Assembly (NCBI GenBank): GCA_003210755.1
Contig: QCUL01000015.1
Coordinates: 1 to 59,157, forward strand
Direction: 5' to 3'
Source: Synechococcus sp. AG-679-C18
GTDB taxonomy: Bacteria > Cyanobacteriota > Cyanobacteriia > PCC-6307 > Cyanobiaceae
Length of the DNA: 59,157 nucleotides
Position 1 is the first letter of the stretch. Each line of letters starts with the position of its first letter. The notes beneath the pieces were generated by a model, which worked only from the letters and a program-made list of their open reading frames with translations, searched no databases and had not been told where the DNA came from. This document shows positions 46,178-55,677 of this stretch, piece after piece. A program made the translations under genes and the position numbers.

Positions 46178-48370
46178 ATGCTAACGACCGCAACGCTGGT
46201 GGAATTGCCCATCGATCATTTTCGCCTGCTGGGCGTAAGCCCTTCAGCTGAAACCGAGTCGGTGTTGCGGACACTGCAATTACGTCTCGATCGTTGTCCT
46301 GACCAGGGATTCACCCATGAGGCCCTCATGCAGAGGGCCGAATTATTGCGACTTTCTGCAGACCTTTTGAGTGATTCGCTTCGTCGGCAGGACTACGAAA
46401 GCACTTTGCTCAAGCTTGGTCGTGATCATCCTGAAGAGACGGCTGGGCTTGAAATGGCCTCGAGTCGGGAAGTCGCTGGTTTGATGCTGCTGTGGGAAGC
46501 CCATGCTCCTCACGAGACCTTTCAGTTAACGCGTCAGGCGCTGCAACCGCCTCAAGCGCCAGCCCTGGGGAGTGGTCGAGAATCAGATCTTGCTCTTTTG
46601 GCAGCATTGGCTTGCCGCGATGCGGCTCGCCAAGACCAGGACCAGCGACGGTATGAATCGGCTGCAGGTTTATTGACTGAGGGGCTGCAGCTGCTCCAGC
46701 GCATCGGCAAGCTCCCTGATCAGCGACAGCTCCTTGAATCAGATTTAGTTCAGCTGACCCCCTATCGAATTCTTGATCTGTTGAGCCGTGACCTGGCGGA
46801 GCAATCAGCACGAAAAGAAGGGTTGGAAATGTTGGAAACCTTTGTTCAAGATCGAGGCGGTCTCGAGGGGGGAGATGTCGAATCAGATCCAGTTGGAATG
46901 GACCAGGGCAGTTTTGAGTTGTTTTTTCAGCAGATTCGCCGCTTCCTCACGGTGCAGGAACAGGTGGATCTTTACGGTCGCTGGGAGCGGTTTGGTTCAT
47001 CGGATGCCAGCTTCTTATCGGTTATGGCTTTGGCAGCTGCTGGATTTTCCCAACGCAAGCCTGAGCGGGTCCAGGACGCCCGCAACAAGCTTCAATCGTT
47101 GGTACTGGTTGGCCTGGATTTAAACCCATTACTGGGGTGCATGGATCTCTTGCTCGGCGATGTGGAACGGGCGTTGGAACACGTTCATTCCAGTCCTGAT
47201 GATGATTTGCAGGAATGGCTGGCAAACCACCCCAGCGACGATCTCGCAGCTCTCTTTGACTACTGCCGCAGTTGGCTTGGAAGGGATGTTCTCCCTGGCT
47301 ATCGCGATGTTGATGCTCAGGTTGTCGACTTAGAAGCTTGGTTTGCTGATCGTGATGTTCAGGCCTATGTGGAGAGGCTTGAGCGCAAAGAGGGCCGCAG
47401 TCTTCTGACAACTGATGCGCCCGTCACCACAGCCTCTGACTCGGATTGGACCTTCGGCAATCTTCCACCGCTTGGCCTTGACCCGGAGGGATCTTTGCCG
47501 CTCTCTCTTGGTGACCCTCTCCCTTTGCCAGAGGAAAGCTTCAATCCTGAGTCGGATGACCCCACTCTTGATGATGTCTCCCGCTTCACTTGGATGGGCT
47601 GGAGAAATTTCAAGCTTCCTCAGATGCCCCGGGCCCCGTTCTCGTGGCCTCGACGCTCACTTTCGCGTTTATCTCGGTCTCGACTGTCACGGTCCGGCCG
47701 GTCCCTGTCTCGATTGTCAATGTCTCGTCTGTCGATGTCTCGGCTTTCCCTTTCAAGGCTCTCGATGAACAGACCTGCATTGCCGCAGCGAAGGGTTTCG
47801 TTGTTGATTGGCTCAGGAGTTGTTGTGGTTCTTGCGGTAGCCGTGTTCAGTCTTGTGGGGCTACGAAGGGAGGTCCAACAGGAAGCGCCAATCCCAGTTC
47901 CTGCTGTGGATGCATTGCCACCTCAGCCCAAGGCCACGCTTAAGGAGGAGCTTCCCAAAACCAACGAGCCCATTGCTCCCTTAACGGCTAAATCGCCTAG
48001 CGAAGTACAGCTGCAAGTCCTTCTCCAGACTTGGCTTGATCTCAAAGCAACAGCATTGCGCGAGCGGTCCGGTGTCGAACCCCTGGCTGAGGTGGCGCGT
48101 CCAGTTCTTGTGCGTCAGGTGCTTGACCAGCAAGCCGCTTTGCTTCGGGGTGGCCTCCGACAACAGGTGCAGGCCTCGATTACGTCCATCCAGATGGTGA
48201 GCAGCACTCCGTCACGCATTGAGCTCAGGGCACAAATTGCCTATCGCGATCAGACCTTGAATAATCGGGGTGATGTCATCGCTGAGACTCCCGCTGGCAA
48301 CCTGCCCGTGACCTACATTCTTGGCCGAGATGTTGATGGTTGGCGTCTGCAGGCCTACATCCCAGGTTGA
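46178..48370 (+). CDS. ftn2: ARC6/Ftn2 (ZipN) cell division protein
   Basis: A membrane protein that ties FtsZ to the membrane in cyanobacteria and plastids. A degenerate J-like domain opens it (LPIDHFRLLGVSPSAETES; the HPD catalytic triad of true J domains is not seen). A long helical middle (residues 100-400) follows, then an Arg/Ser repeat (about 494-530), one membrane span (SLLIGSGVVVVLAVAVFSLV, about 541-563) and a C-terminal periplasmic DUF4101-type domain (LLQTWLDLKATALRERSG...TYILGRDVDGWRLQAYIPG). 730 residues. The repeat region is unusual and is listed separately. FtsZ is at 13.6 kb. Confidence 0.9.
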   Translation: MLTTATLVELPIDHFRLLGVSPSAETESVLRTLQLRLDRCPDQGFTHEALMQRAELLRLSADLLSDSLRRQDYESTLLKLGRDHPEETAGLEMASSREVAGLMLLWEAHAPHETFQLTRQALQPPQAPALGSGRESDLALLAALACRDAARQDQDQRRYESAAGLLTEGLQLLQRIGKLPDQRQLLESDLVQLTPYRILDLLSRDLAEQSARKEGLEMLETFVQDRGGLEGGDVESDPVGMDQGSFELFFQQIRRFLTVQEQVDLYGRWERFGSSDASFLSVMALAAAGFSQRKPERVQDARNKLQSLVLVGLDLNPLLGCMDLLLGDVERALEHVHSSPDDDLQEWLANHPSDDLAALFDYCRSWLGRDVLPGYRDVDAQVVDLEAWFADRDVQAYVERLERKEGRSLLTTDAPVTTASDSDWTFGNLPPLGLDPEGSLPLSLGDPLPLPEESFNPESDDPTLDDVSRFTWMGWRNFKLPQMPRAPFSWPRRSLSRLSRSRLSRSGRSLSRLSMSRLSMSRLSLSRLSMNRPALPQRRVSLLIGSGVVVVLAVAVFSLVGLRREVQQEAPIPVPAVDALPPQPKATLKEELPKTNEPIAPLTAKSPSEVQLQVLLQTWLDLKATALRERSGVEPLAEVARPVLVRQVLDQQAALLRGGLRQQVQASITSIQMVSSTPSRIELRAQIAYRDQTLNNRGDVIAETPAGNLPVTYILGRDVDGWRLQAYIPG
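47657..47767 (+). repeat. Tandem repeat encoding SRLSx units within the ARC6 gene
   Basis: Imperfect 15-base units such as TCGTCTGTCGATGTC repeat about seven times and encode SRLSR, SRLSM and SRLSL pentapeptides. The stretch sits just before the membrane span of the ARC6-like protein and adds about ten Arg residues. Units vary, so slippage expansion followed by drift is likely. Confidence 0.85.
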
Positions 48371-48440
48371 CTTGGATCTTCATTTTCAACGAAGGAGCAT
48401 GACTTTTACAGTTAGGTGAAGTGCTGCACGGACTCCATCC

Positions 48441-49904
48441 ATGTTTGATGAGCTTTCAGCCCGTTTTGAAGATGCCGTAAAGGGGCTGAGAGGCCAAGAC
48501 GCGATCTCAGAAACCAATGTGGAGGGAGCGCTCAAGGAGGTCCGACGGGCTCTGCTCGATGCGGATGTGAGTCTGCCGGTGGTGAAAGATTTCGTCTCCG
48601 AGGTGCGCGAGAAAGCTGTTGGTGCTGAGGTTGTGCGTGGCGTAACGCCTGACCAGAAGTTCATACAGGTCGTTCATGAGCAGCTTGTTGATGTGATGGG
48701 TGGCGGGAACTCCCCACTCGCCAAGGCTGGCCAGACCCCCACTGTGGTGTTGATGGCTGGTTTGCAGGGGGCCGGTAAAACCACAGCCACGGCCAAGTTG
48801 GGGTTGCACTTGAAAGATCAGGGTCGTAGAGCCCTGATGGTGGGAGCCGATGTGTACCGTCCAGCTGCGATTGAGCAGTTGAAGACGCTTGGCGGTCAGA
48901 TCGGTGTGGATGTCTTCAGTCTTGGGTTAGAGGCCAAGCCTGAGGAGATCGCAGCTGCAGGTTTGGCCAAAGCCAAGGACGAGGGTTACGACACCCTTTT
49001 GGTTGATACCGCTGGTCGTCTCCAGATCGACTCCGACATGATGGAGGAGATGGTGCGGATCAAGACTGCCGTTCAGCCCGATGAGGTGCTGTTAGTGGTG
49101 GATTCGATGATTGGCCAGGAGGCGGCCGATCTCACCCGTGCGTTCCACGATCAGGTTGGAATCACTGGAGCCGTACTCACCAAGCTCGATGGTGATTCAC
49201 GAGGTGGCGCAGCGCTGTCGATTCGCAAGGTGAGCGGACAGCCGATCAAGTTCATCGGCACAGGTGAAAAGGTAGAAGCTCTCCAGCCGTTTCATCCAGA
49301 GCGGATGGCAAGTCGAATCCTCGGCATGGGGGATGTCTTGACGCTGGTGGAGAAGGCGCAGAAAGAGGTCGAACTTGCTGACGTCGAAAAAATGCAGAAG
49401 AAACTGCAGGAGGCGTCATTTGATTTTTCTGATTTCTTGCAGCAAATGCGCCTGATCAAGCGCATGGGTTCCCTCGGGGGGCTGATGAAAATGATCCCAG
49501 GCATGAACAAGATTGACGACGGCATGCTCAAGCAAGGGGAGCAGCAGTTGAAAAAGATTGAAGCGATGATCGGCTCGATGACGGCGGCGGAGCGTACGCA
49601 GCCAGAGTTGCTGGCGGCGCAGCCCTCTAGGCGACGGAGGATTGCTTCCGGGTGTGGATATCAGCCTGCTGATGTGGACAAAGTGCTTGCTGATTTCCAA
49701 AAGATGCGTGGGTTCATGCAGCAAATGACGAAGGGTGGTGGGATGCCAGGGATGCCAGGAATGGGAGGCGGATTCCCAGGAATGGGCGGAGGAATGCCGG
49801 GAATGCCAGGGATGGGAGGAGGAGGAATGCCGCCGGGGCGCCCCGGAGCTGCTCCTCGCAGACAGCGTCCCTTCAAGAAGAAGAAGGGTTTTGGTCAGCT
49901 TTGA
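48441..49904 (+). CDS. ffh: Signal recognition particle protein Ffh
   Basis: The GTPase of SRP. The N domain begins MFDELSARFEDAVKGLRGQ. The G domain has GLQGAGKTTATAKLGLH, DTAGRLQID, and TKLDGDSRGGAAL. The Met-rich M domain binds SRP RNA (FLQQMRLIKRMGSLGGLMKM). The RNA-binding helix reads SRRRRIASGCGYQPADV, with Cys where Ser is usual. The C-terminus is a Gly/Met/Pro-rich tail (MPGMPGMGGG repeats, about residues 432-470) then a basic end. 487 residues. Its RNA partner is at 13.5 kb. First gene of ffh-rpsP-phoH. Confidence 0.96.
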   Translation: MFDELSARFEDAVKGLRGQDAISETNVEGALKEVRRALLDADVSLPVVKDFVSEVREKAVGAEVVRGVTPDQKFIQVVHEQLVDVMGGGNSPLAKAGQTPTVVLMAGLQGAGKTTATAKLGLHLKDQGRRALMVGADVYRPAAIEQLKTLGGQIGVDVFSLGLEAKPEEIAAAGLAKAKDEGYDTLLVDTAGRLQIDSDMMEEMVRIKTAVQPDEVLLVVDSMIGQEAADLTRAFHDQVGITGAVLTKLDGDSRGGAALSIRKVSGQPIKFIGTGEKVEALQPFHPERMASRILGMGDVLTLVEKAQKEVELADVEKMQKKLQEASFDFSDFLQQMRLIKRMGSLGGLMKMIPGMNKIDDGMLKQGEQQLKKIEAMIGSMTAAERTQPELLAAQPSRRRRIASGCGYQPADVDKVLADFQKMRGFMQQMTKGGGMPGMPGMGGGFPGMGGGMPGMPGMGGGGMPPGRPGAAPRRQRPFKKKKGFGQL

Positions 49905-49982
49905 GTCCTCGGCAAGGTAAGTTGGGACCTCAGCGCGCTGAATTGCTGCGCTGAATTGTTCCACCCTTAAGCAAGCGCCACG

Positions 49983-50372
49983 ATGATCAAGCTCCGCCTG
50001 AAGCGGTTCGGTAAGAAGCGGGAAGCGAGTTTCCGCCTGGTGGCCTGCAACAGCACGTCGCGCCGAGATGGCCGTCCCCTGCAGGAGCTGGGTTTCTACA
50101 ACCCACGCACCAAAGAAACCCGGCTCGATGCCGAAGCGCTGCGCGTGCGACTCGGACAGGGGGCTCAGCCCACTGATGCCGTTCGCTTCCTTCTCGAGAA
50201 AGGGGGATTGCTTGAAAAGTCTGTGCGTCCAGCTGAGACGATTGGAAAGGTTAAGCAAGCTGCCGCCAGAGAAGCCGCCAACAAAAAGGCTGCAAAAGAG
50301 GCTGCAGAAGCTAAGGCGGCGGCGGCGGCAAGTGAATCCGCTGATTCAGATTCTGAAACTACCGAAAGCTGA
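49983..50372 (+). CDS. rpsP: 30S ribosomal protein S16
   Basis: S16 starts [22 protein letters not shown] in two pieces that match the family, with [14 protein letters not shown] following. The core ends near residue 85. The C-terminus is an Ala/Lys/Glu-rich extension (about 45 residues, [20 protein letters not shown]), longer than in E. coli but usual in picocyanobacteria. It lies between ffh and phoH, a common arrangement. Confidence 0.97.
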   Translation: MIKLRLKRFGKKREASFRLVACNSTSRRDGRPLQELGFYNPRTKETRLDAEALRVRLGQGAQPTDAVRFLLEKGGLLEKSVRPAETIGKVKQAAAREAANKKAAKEAAEAKAAAAASESADSDSETTES

Positions 50373-50380
50373 TCGATCCC

Positions 50381-51391
50381 ATGCCCGAAGCTGCCGCAAC
50401 GGGTCGCTTCGTCCTTGATCTTCCTCATCCGGCTGCTGCTCTTGCGTTAGCAGGGTTGGCGGAAGAAACTCTGCATCAATTAGAGGTACTGACCGGTGCC
50501 TCCTTAGTGATGAGGGGTCTCCAGCTTGAGATGTGTGGGTACCCTGCCCAAATCGAGCGAGCTGCGGCCGTTGTTGAGCTGGTACGTCCGATCTGGCAAG
50601 ACGGTCAGGCGGTGTCTCAAATTGATTTGCAATCAGCGCTTGGGGCTCTAAGCACCGGCCAGGGTGATGATCACTTTGCAATGGGTGATCAGGTGCTCGC
50701 CAGGAACCAAAAGGGCAACCTTTTGCGACCGCGCACGCTGCGTCAAAAGAAATACGTGGATGCGATGGAGCGCCATGACCTCACGTTTGCTCTTGGGCCA
50801 GCTGGCACGGGGAAGACTTTTCTCGCTGCTGTTTTGGCGGTCCGTATGCTCACGGAGCGAAAGGTTGAGCGTTTGATCCTGACAAGGCCAGCCGTTGAGG
50901 CAGGTGAGCGTCTTGGCTTCCTTCCTGGTGATCTACAGCAAAAAATAGATCCTTATCTCAGGCCTCTTTACGACTCCTTACATGCTCTCCTTGGGCAGGA
51001 GAAAACAACCTCTCTGCTCGAAAAAGGTGTGATTGAAGTTGCTCCACTGGCTTATATGCGAGGACGTACCTTGGCTGGTGCATTTGTCATTCTTGATGAG
51101 GCTCAGAACACCACTCCGGCGCAAATGCGCATGGTCTTGACCCGCTTGGGGGAGCGCTCACGCATGGTTGTGACCGGTGATGTCACCCAGCAAGATTTGC
51201 CCCATGGTCAGCTGAGCGGTCTAGTTGAGGCGGCGACTGTGATGGAGGGGGTGGAGGGTGTTGCCGTTTGTCATCTCACCGCAGCTGATGTTGTTCGTCA
51301 TCCACTCGTGCAACGCGTTGTGGAGGCCTATGCCAGCTTTGATGAACAACTAGGAGCTAATGAAAGGAGCCTGAGTGGTGGTGACTTGTAA
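50381..51391 (+). CDS. phoH: PhoH-family ATPase
   Basis: A 336-residue protein with an N-terminal KH-like part and a P-loop ATPase domain: FALGPAGTGKTFLAAVLAVRM (Walker A), FVILDEAQNTTPAQM (Walker B), and GDVTQQDLPHGQLSGL. PhoH-like proteins are linked to RNA metabolism and phosphate response; no PHO box was seen upstream. ATG 50381 is eight bases after the rpsP stop, so the two are cotranscribed. Confidence 0.94.
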   Translation: MPEAAATGRFVLDLPHPAAALALAGLAEETLHQLEVLTGASLVMRGLQLEMCGYPAQIERAAAVVELVRPIWQDGQAVSQIDLQSALGALSTGQGDDHFAMGDQVLARNQKGNLLRPRTLRQKKYVDAMERHDLTFALGPAGTGKTFLAAVLAVRMLTERKVERLILTRPAVEAGERLGFLPGDLQQKIDPYLRPLYDSLHALLGQEKTTSLLEKGVIEVAPLAYMRGRTLAGAFVILDEAQNTTPAQMRMVLTRLGERSRMVVTGDVTQQDLPHGQLSGLVEAATVMEGVEGVAVCHLTAADVVRHPLVQRVVEAYASFDEQLGANERSLSGGDL

Positions 51392-51557
51392 ATCACCTAT
51401 GGCACCAATAAGGAGTCATGCTGACTTTTTTCGCTCTGCTTGTTGCTTGCTTCAAGGCATTTGAGAGGTCTCGTCATTCGATAGGGGGATCCACACTTTG
51501 GTTGCAGGTCATTCCCTTTCAGCGCTGGCAAGATAAAGGGAGTCTTTTATAAAAGGC

Positions 51558-52298
51558 ATGCCAGCCAGCAGTAATTTTCAAGAGGCCATCCGCGAGGCAC
51601 AGTCAAGTGCCCTTGTTGGCCCCAACGTTGTCAATAAAGCCCTGCCTTACGTAGGCGGTGGCATGGTCCTCACCGCAGCGGGTGTTCTTGGTGGAATTTC
51701 AACCCTGTCCTCCATGGGCGGGCAAACTTTCCAGACGTTGTCACTCGTTGCGATCATCCCTTGGTTCATTCTGTTCTTTGTTGCTCAAAACGCTGCAAAA
51801 AAAGGCAATAACGCCACAGCACTGCCCCTGTTAGCCACCTTCAGTTTGTTGACGGGCTTCACCCTCACAGGGTTGGTGCTTCAAGCTGTTGCCGTCGCTG
51901 GTGCTGCTTCTATTGGCATTGCAGCGCTCGCGACAGGCCTGACTTTTGCGATCGCCTCAGTTGTAGGCAGACGGATGAGCGACAGCGTCGGTCAGGCTCT
52001 TTCTGGTGTTGTGGGGCTTGGCCTCATCGGCCTGATTATTGCCATGGTGGTGCAATTAATCGGCAGTTTCTTTGCACCTGGAATCTTTGCAGTTGGCACA
52101 TTTGAATTGATGATTGCCGGTTTCGGCACAGTGTTGTTTGTGGGCATGGCATTTGTAGATTTCTACACAATGCCTCGTACTTATCGCGACGAGCAATATC
52201 TTGCTGGTGCCTTGGGAATGTATCTCACTTATATCAATCTGTTTATCTTTATCTTGCGTTTGATCATTGCAATACAAGGCGGTGGCCGTCGTGATTGA
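51558..52298 (+). CDS. Bax inhibitor-1/YccA-like membrane protein
   Basis: A 246-residue protein with about seven membrane segments (YVGGGMVLTAAGVLGG, LVAIIPWFILFFVA, TGFTLTGLVLQAVAV, ...), ending in INLFIFILRLIIAIQ. The order and the conserved Asp in FVDFYTMPRTYRDEQY near the C-terminus fit the BI-1/YccA family, which in other bacteria affects proton or calcium leak and FtsH protease. Function in cyanobacteria is unclear. An AT-rich TTTTATAAAAGG lies just before the ATG. It is followed by a strong terminator. Confidence 0.8.
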   Translation: MPASSNFQEAIREAQSSALVGPNVVNKALPYVGGGMVLTAAGVLGGISTLSSMGGQTFQTLSLVAIIPWFILFFVAQNAAKKGNNATALPLLATFSLLTGFTLTGLVLQAVAVAGAASIGIAALATGLTFAIASVVGRRMSDSVGQALSGVVGLGLIGLIIAMVVQLIGSFFAPGIFAVGTFELMIAGFGTVLFVGMAFVDFYTMPRTYRDEQYLAGALGMYLTYINLFIFILRLIIAIQGGGRRD

Positions 52299-52343
52299 TT
52301 AACCCTCAATCTCGTAGTTATTTTCACTCAGTTTTTCACAAAT

Positions 52344-52366
52344 CCCGGCCGTTGCCGGGGTTTTTT
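52344..52366 (+). terminator. Rho-independent terminator
   Basis: CCCGGC and GCCGGG pair across a four-base loop (CGTT), followed by a run of six T. It comes 46 bases after the BI-1-like gene and closes that transcript, before the sugar transporter at 52459. Confidence 0.9.
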
Positions 52367-52458
52367 ATGGTTGTATGTTTCAACCTGTATGGAATCAAAG
52401 GGGAATGATGATTGATCTTCGTTTTGCTCTATTGAATGCTTGAGGTTGCAGGCTATTC

Positions 52459-53868
52459 ATGGGAGAGAAGGGTGCAGAAAACAAGGAGAGCCAGCGTATT
52501 CAATTCATTTTGCGAATTGCAATTGCTGCCGCCTTGGGCGGCTTTTTGTTTGGTTTTGACACATCAGTGATCAATGGGGCTGTGTCCTCAATTCAGTCCA
52601 CATTTAATGCTTCATCGATTCATCTTGGACTCACCGTGTCTTCAGCCCTTTTGGGGTCTGCTGCTGGAGCCTTGGGGGCTGGCTGGCTTGCCGATGGGAT
52701 TGGACGTCGCAGAAGCATGTGGCTTGCAGCGATCTTGTTCATTTTGAGCGCCATCGGTTCTGGTTTGGCTCCTCGATTGATCGATCTAGTGTTCTGGAGA
52801 GTGGTTGGTGGAGTGGCGGTTGGTTTTGCCAGTGTGTTGGCGCCGGCTTATATCGCTGAAATCTCACCTGCTGAGATGCGTGGCCGAACGGGATCTTTGA
52901 TGCAACTGGGGATTGTTTTTGGGATTTTATTTGCACTCCTGACTAATTATTTATTAGTGCTTGCGACCCAAGATCAAGAACCATTGTCAAATTTAGGGCC
53001 GATGGCAGCATGGAGGTGGATGTTGATATCGGAGCTGGCTCCTGCTGTGATTTACGGGATAATGGTAATTAGAATACCGGAAAGTCCTCGCTATCTGGTA
53101 CAGAAGGGTCGGATTGAGAAGGCCCGTATTGTCATCAGCAAAACCTTAGGTGAGCCAATTCAGCCAGTGATTGATCGGATCCAGGCTAGCCTTGGAAATC
53201 GTGATAACAGCACAATAGTTGATCTTTTTTCGAGGCGAACATTGTTTCTGCCTATCGTTTGGACTGGTCTATTACTGGCAATCTTTCAGCAATTCATAGG
53301 CATTAATGTCATCTTTTATTACTCGAATACCTTATGGGAATCTGTAGGCTTCAGTACTACGGATAGCTCGCTGATCACTGTTGGCACTGCGATTACTAAT
53401 GTGGTGACAACATTTTTGGCAATTGCCACGATTGATCGATTGGGGCGGCGACCATTGCTTTTGATTGGTTCAGTTGTGATGACCATCAGTTTGGGACTGA
53501 TGAGTTGGGCCTTTGCTGGTGCACCCATTGTGAATGGTGCGCCTTTGCTTTCAGGAGCTTCCTCTTTTGTGACATTGATTGCAGCCAACGTTTTTATCTT
53601 TGCCTTTGGCTTTTCTTGGGGGCCTGTGATGTGGGTCCTCTTGGGTGAAATGTTCAACAATCGCATTCGTGCCCTTGCATTGGGTTTGACTGCCACAGTG
53701 AATTGGTTGGCCAATTTCATCATCTCAACCACGTTTCCTGTTTTCCTTGAATCGTCAGGTCCCTCCTTTGCTTTTGGCCTTTATGCAACGGCTGGAGCCA
53801 TGTCATTTTTCTTTGTTCTGTTCATGGTTCGCGAAACCAAGGGCAGAGAACTTGAAGATATGCTCTGA
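52459..53868 (+). CDS. MFS sugar porter
   Basis: A 12-span transporter of the sugar porter family (GLUT/XylE-like). Signatures: GGFLFGFDTSVINGAVSS (span 1), GRRRSMWLAAILF (loop 2/3), PAYIAEISPAEMRGR (span 4-5), PESPRYLVQKGR (cytoplasmic PESPR), QQFIGINVIFYYSN (span 7, sugar site) and GRRPLLLIGSVVM. The C-terminus ends ETKGRELEDML. 469 residues. Substrate is probably a hexose. Glucose uptake is known in marine picocyanobacteria, but this porter's sugar cannot be read from the sequence. Confidence 0.9.
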   Translation: MGEKGAENKESQRIQFILRIAIAAALGGFLFGFDTSVINGAVSSIQSTFNASSIHLGLTVSSALLGSAAGALGAGWLADGIGRRRSMWLAAILFILSAIGSGLAPRLIDLVFWRVVGGVAVGFASVLAPAYIAEISPAEMRGRTGSLMQLGIVFGILFALLTNYLLVLATQDQEPLSNLGPMAAWRWMLISELAPAVIYGIMVIRIPESPRYLVQKGRIEKARIVISKTLGEPIQPVIDRIQASLGNRDNSTIVDLFSRRTLFLPIVWTGLLLAIFQQFIGINVIFYYSNTLWESVGFSTTDSSLITVGTAITNVVTTFLAIATIDRLGRRPLLLIGSVVMTISLGLMSWAFAGAPIVNGAPLLSGASSFVTLIAANVFIFAFGFSWGPVMWVLLGEMFNNRIRALALGLTATVNWLANFIISTTFPVFLESSGPSFAFGLYATAGAMSFFFVLFMVRETKGRELEDML

Positions 53869-54108
53869 ACAACTGAACGGTTGAGTAAAGATTAAGAATG
53901 TTCAGAATTTTTCTTAAGGTAGTCGGCTGTTTTTCTCCTTTCGTTAACAATTAAAATGTCATAGACTGCACATAAGTTTAGGGAGTGCAGTGAGTTCAAT
54001 TACTTAAAGTTAAAAATTAATTTTTCGTCTTTCTCTATTTTTTATATAAGAACTAATTGTTTATCAATAGATGCTTGCTTCATCCGGCTCTGATGGCAAG
54101 ATGTTGAA

Positions 54109-54678
54109 TTATTCCGCTACTGCTTCTACTGCCATCTGGATCGCTGTCTTCTGTTTCGTGTCGTATCCCCAGCGATCCAGGAAGGCAACATCTTCACCTT
54201 GCTGATCTCTTGCTGCAGCAAGCAAGATCTCTAATCGTGTTTTGACACCGTGGGGGTCGAGTTGGCGTAGCAACTCGACGCAACGCTGATTGACTCGTTC
54301 TGAACCTGCAGCTTGTGATTCATCAGCCTGATTGCGGTGATGGACCACCATTGCTGCACTCATTGCCAGGTTTCGAACGGTGAGATCCACAACCCCGTCA
54401 CCGCAGGACCGAAGTTTGACCACAAGGGCTTCAGGCAATCGATCCATGAGAGCGCTGTCGCCAGCCAGACTGATTACAAAAAAGCCCCGCGCTCCATCGC
54501 GACTTGCAACGAGCTCCCCTACACGATCGGCGATCACTTCATCACTAATTTCTTCGTGATCCCATTGCTTGAGCCATCTAGCAGCGATCTCCATTGCTTG
54601 TTGAAAACTGGGCGCCTGTAATGAATCAGGCGCTTTTGACTCAGTTTCTGACGGAACAGTCGAGTCCTGATCTGTCAT
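54109..54678 (-). CDS. Hypothetical protein, 189 aa
   Basis: A soluble, acidic, mostly helical protein with a disordered start (Ser/Thr/Glu-rich, about 25 residues) and then a compact domain (AARWLKQWDHEEISDEVI, GFFVISLAGDSALMDRL, LEILLAAARDQQGEDVAF). It has no signal or membrane span. ATG 54678 faces the broken budA gene, 129 bases away, so they share a control region. No family was recognised; such proteins recur in marine Synechococcus, by impression only. Confidence 0.75.
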   Translation of the reverse strand: MTDQDSTVPSETESKAPDSLQAPSFQQAMEIAARWLKQWDHEEISDEVIADRVGELVASRDGARGFFVISLAGDSALMDRLPEALVVKLRSCGDGVVDLTVRNLAMSAAMVVHHRNQADESQAAGSERVNQRCVELLRQLDPHGVKTRLEILLAAARDQQGEDVAFLDRWGYDTKQKTAIQMAVEAVAE

Positions 54679-54807
54679 GGGAATGGCCTTCGTTGTGCGT
54701 GCACGGTAGGAAGAGAAGGCTTGAGTGGGTCTTCGTGATCACTGGTTTAAGACAGCTTTTTTTGTACATAAGCCTCGATCAAAGTAAGAACAACCAGCTG
54801 GTGAACA

Positions 54808-55677
54808 GTGGAAGCTCAACAAGGTCATGATCTGCCTCTCAAGCTGCCGGCTGGGCATTGGCAGGCTTTGCTGAGTCATTGCCAGCAAAGCGCTGTGGTT
54901 CCCAAAGCGTTGGCGGATGACCTCGATCTCGACCATCACACCCTTTGGCAGCTTTCCACCTCCACAACTGAAGTGAAAGGGGTTTTTGGTGGTGCCCTCC
55001 AGGTAAGAGATCTGATTGACCATGGCGACTTTGGTCTTGGCACCTTTGAACAACTGATGGTGAAGGGATTCTTCTTGATGGGCTCTGTTGGCAGGCAAGG
55101 GCCGATGGCAGCCTGAACAAAGCGCCGCCTGATCAGGCCATCCTTTTTTGAGTCGCCACTCATTTTGATGCTGAGCGTCAGATAGGCGTGACCGACGTCA
55201 GCAGCATTGATGCTCTTGGTGCGCGAATCGACCCGCTTTGGCCGGGAGCCAACTTGTTTGTAGCGATCAAAATCAAAGGATGATTTGAACAGGTGGAGAT
55301 GCGAACGGTCGCGAGGGGCACTGAAGGTGTGGGTTTGCGCGAGGCTTCAACCAATCAAGCCATGATTTGTATCGAGAAAGTGCCTGGAACTTTGCTGGGT
55401 TTTTGGAGCCCTTGCCCATACCCTCAGCTTGAATATCCCTGGTTATCACTTTCACTTTCTTGCTGACGATCACAGCAGTGGCGGTCATGTCCTGGATCTC
55501 AAAGCAGATTCTTTGGAGATTGAATTGGACTTTCAATCGAATCTCAGGCTGGCTCATCCAGAAACTCAGCAATTTCGTGAGGCTGATTTTTTTAATGACA
55601 TCAGTGAGCAACTCCACACGGCGGAAACCAAACCCCAGGAGTCAGTTGGTGACAGCGCAGACTTAGTCAATGGTTGA
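54808..55677 (+). pseudogene. budA: Broken alpha-acetolactate decarboxylase (budA) gene
   Basis: BudA turns acetolactate into acetoin. From GTG 54808 the first frame reads LWQLSTSTTEVKGVFGGALQ and the family's HGDFGLGTFEQL, then is lost near 55090. A second frame continues ADGSLNKAPPDQAILF, a TGA (55149-55151), VATHFDAERQIGVTDVSSID, PLWPGANLFVAIKIKG, a second TGA (55281-55283), then FEQVEMRTVARGTEGVG, KVPGTLLGFWSP. A third frame gives IPGYHFHFLADDHSSGGHVL, the three zinc His of the family, and runs to 55677. So two frameshifts and two stops break an otherwise recognisable gene. One stop (KIKG then TGA then FEQV) sits where relatives have Arg, so CGA to TGA is likely. Confidence 0.85.

Noticed and set aside
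47657-47767. CRISPR-like array
   Set aside because: The repeat is coding, short-period (15 bases) and has no spacers; it lies in frame in the ARC6 gene.
55273-55617. Reverse-strand ORF of 114 codons
   Set aside because: It is antisense to the budA remnant, which has clear homologous motifs on the forward strand.
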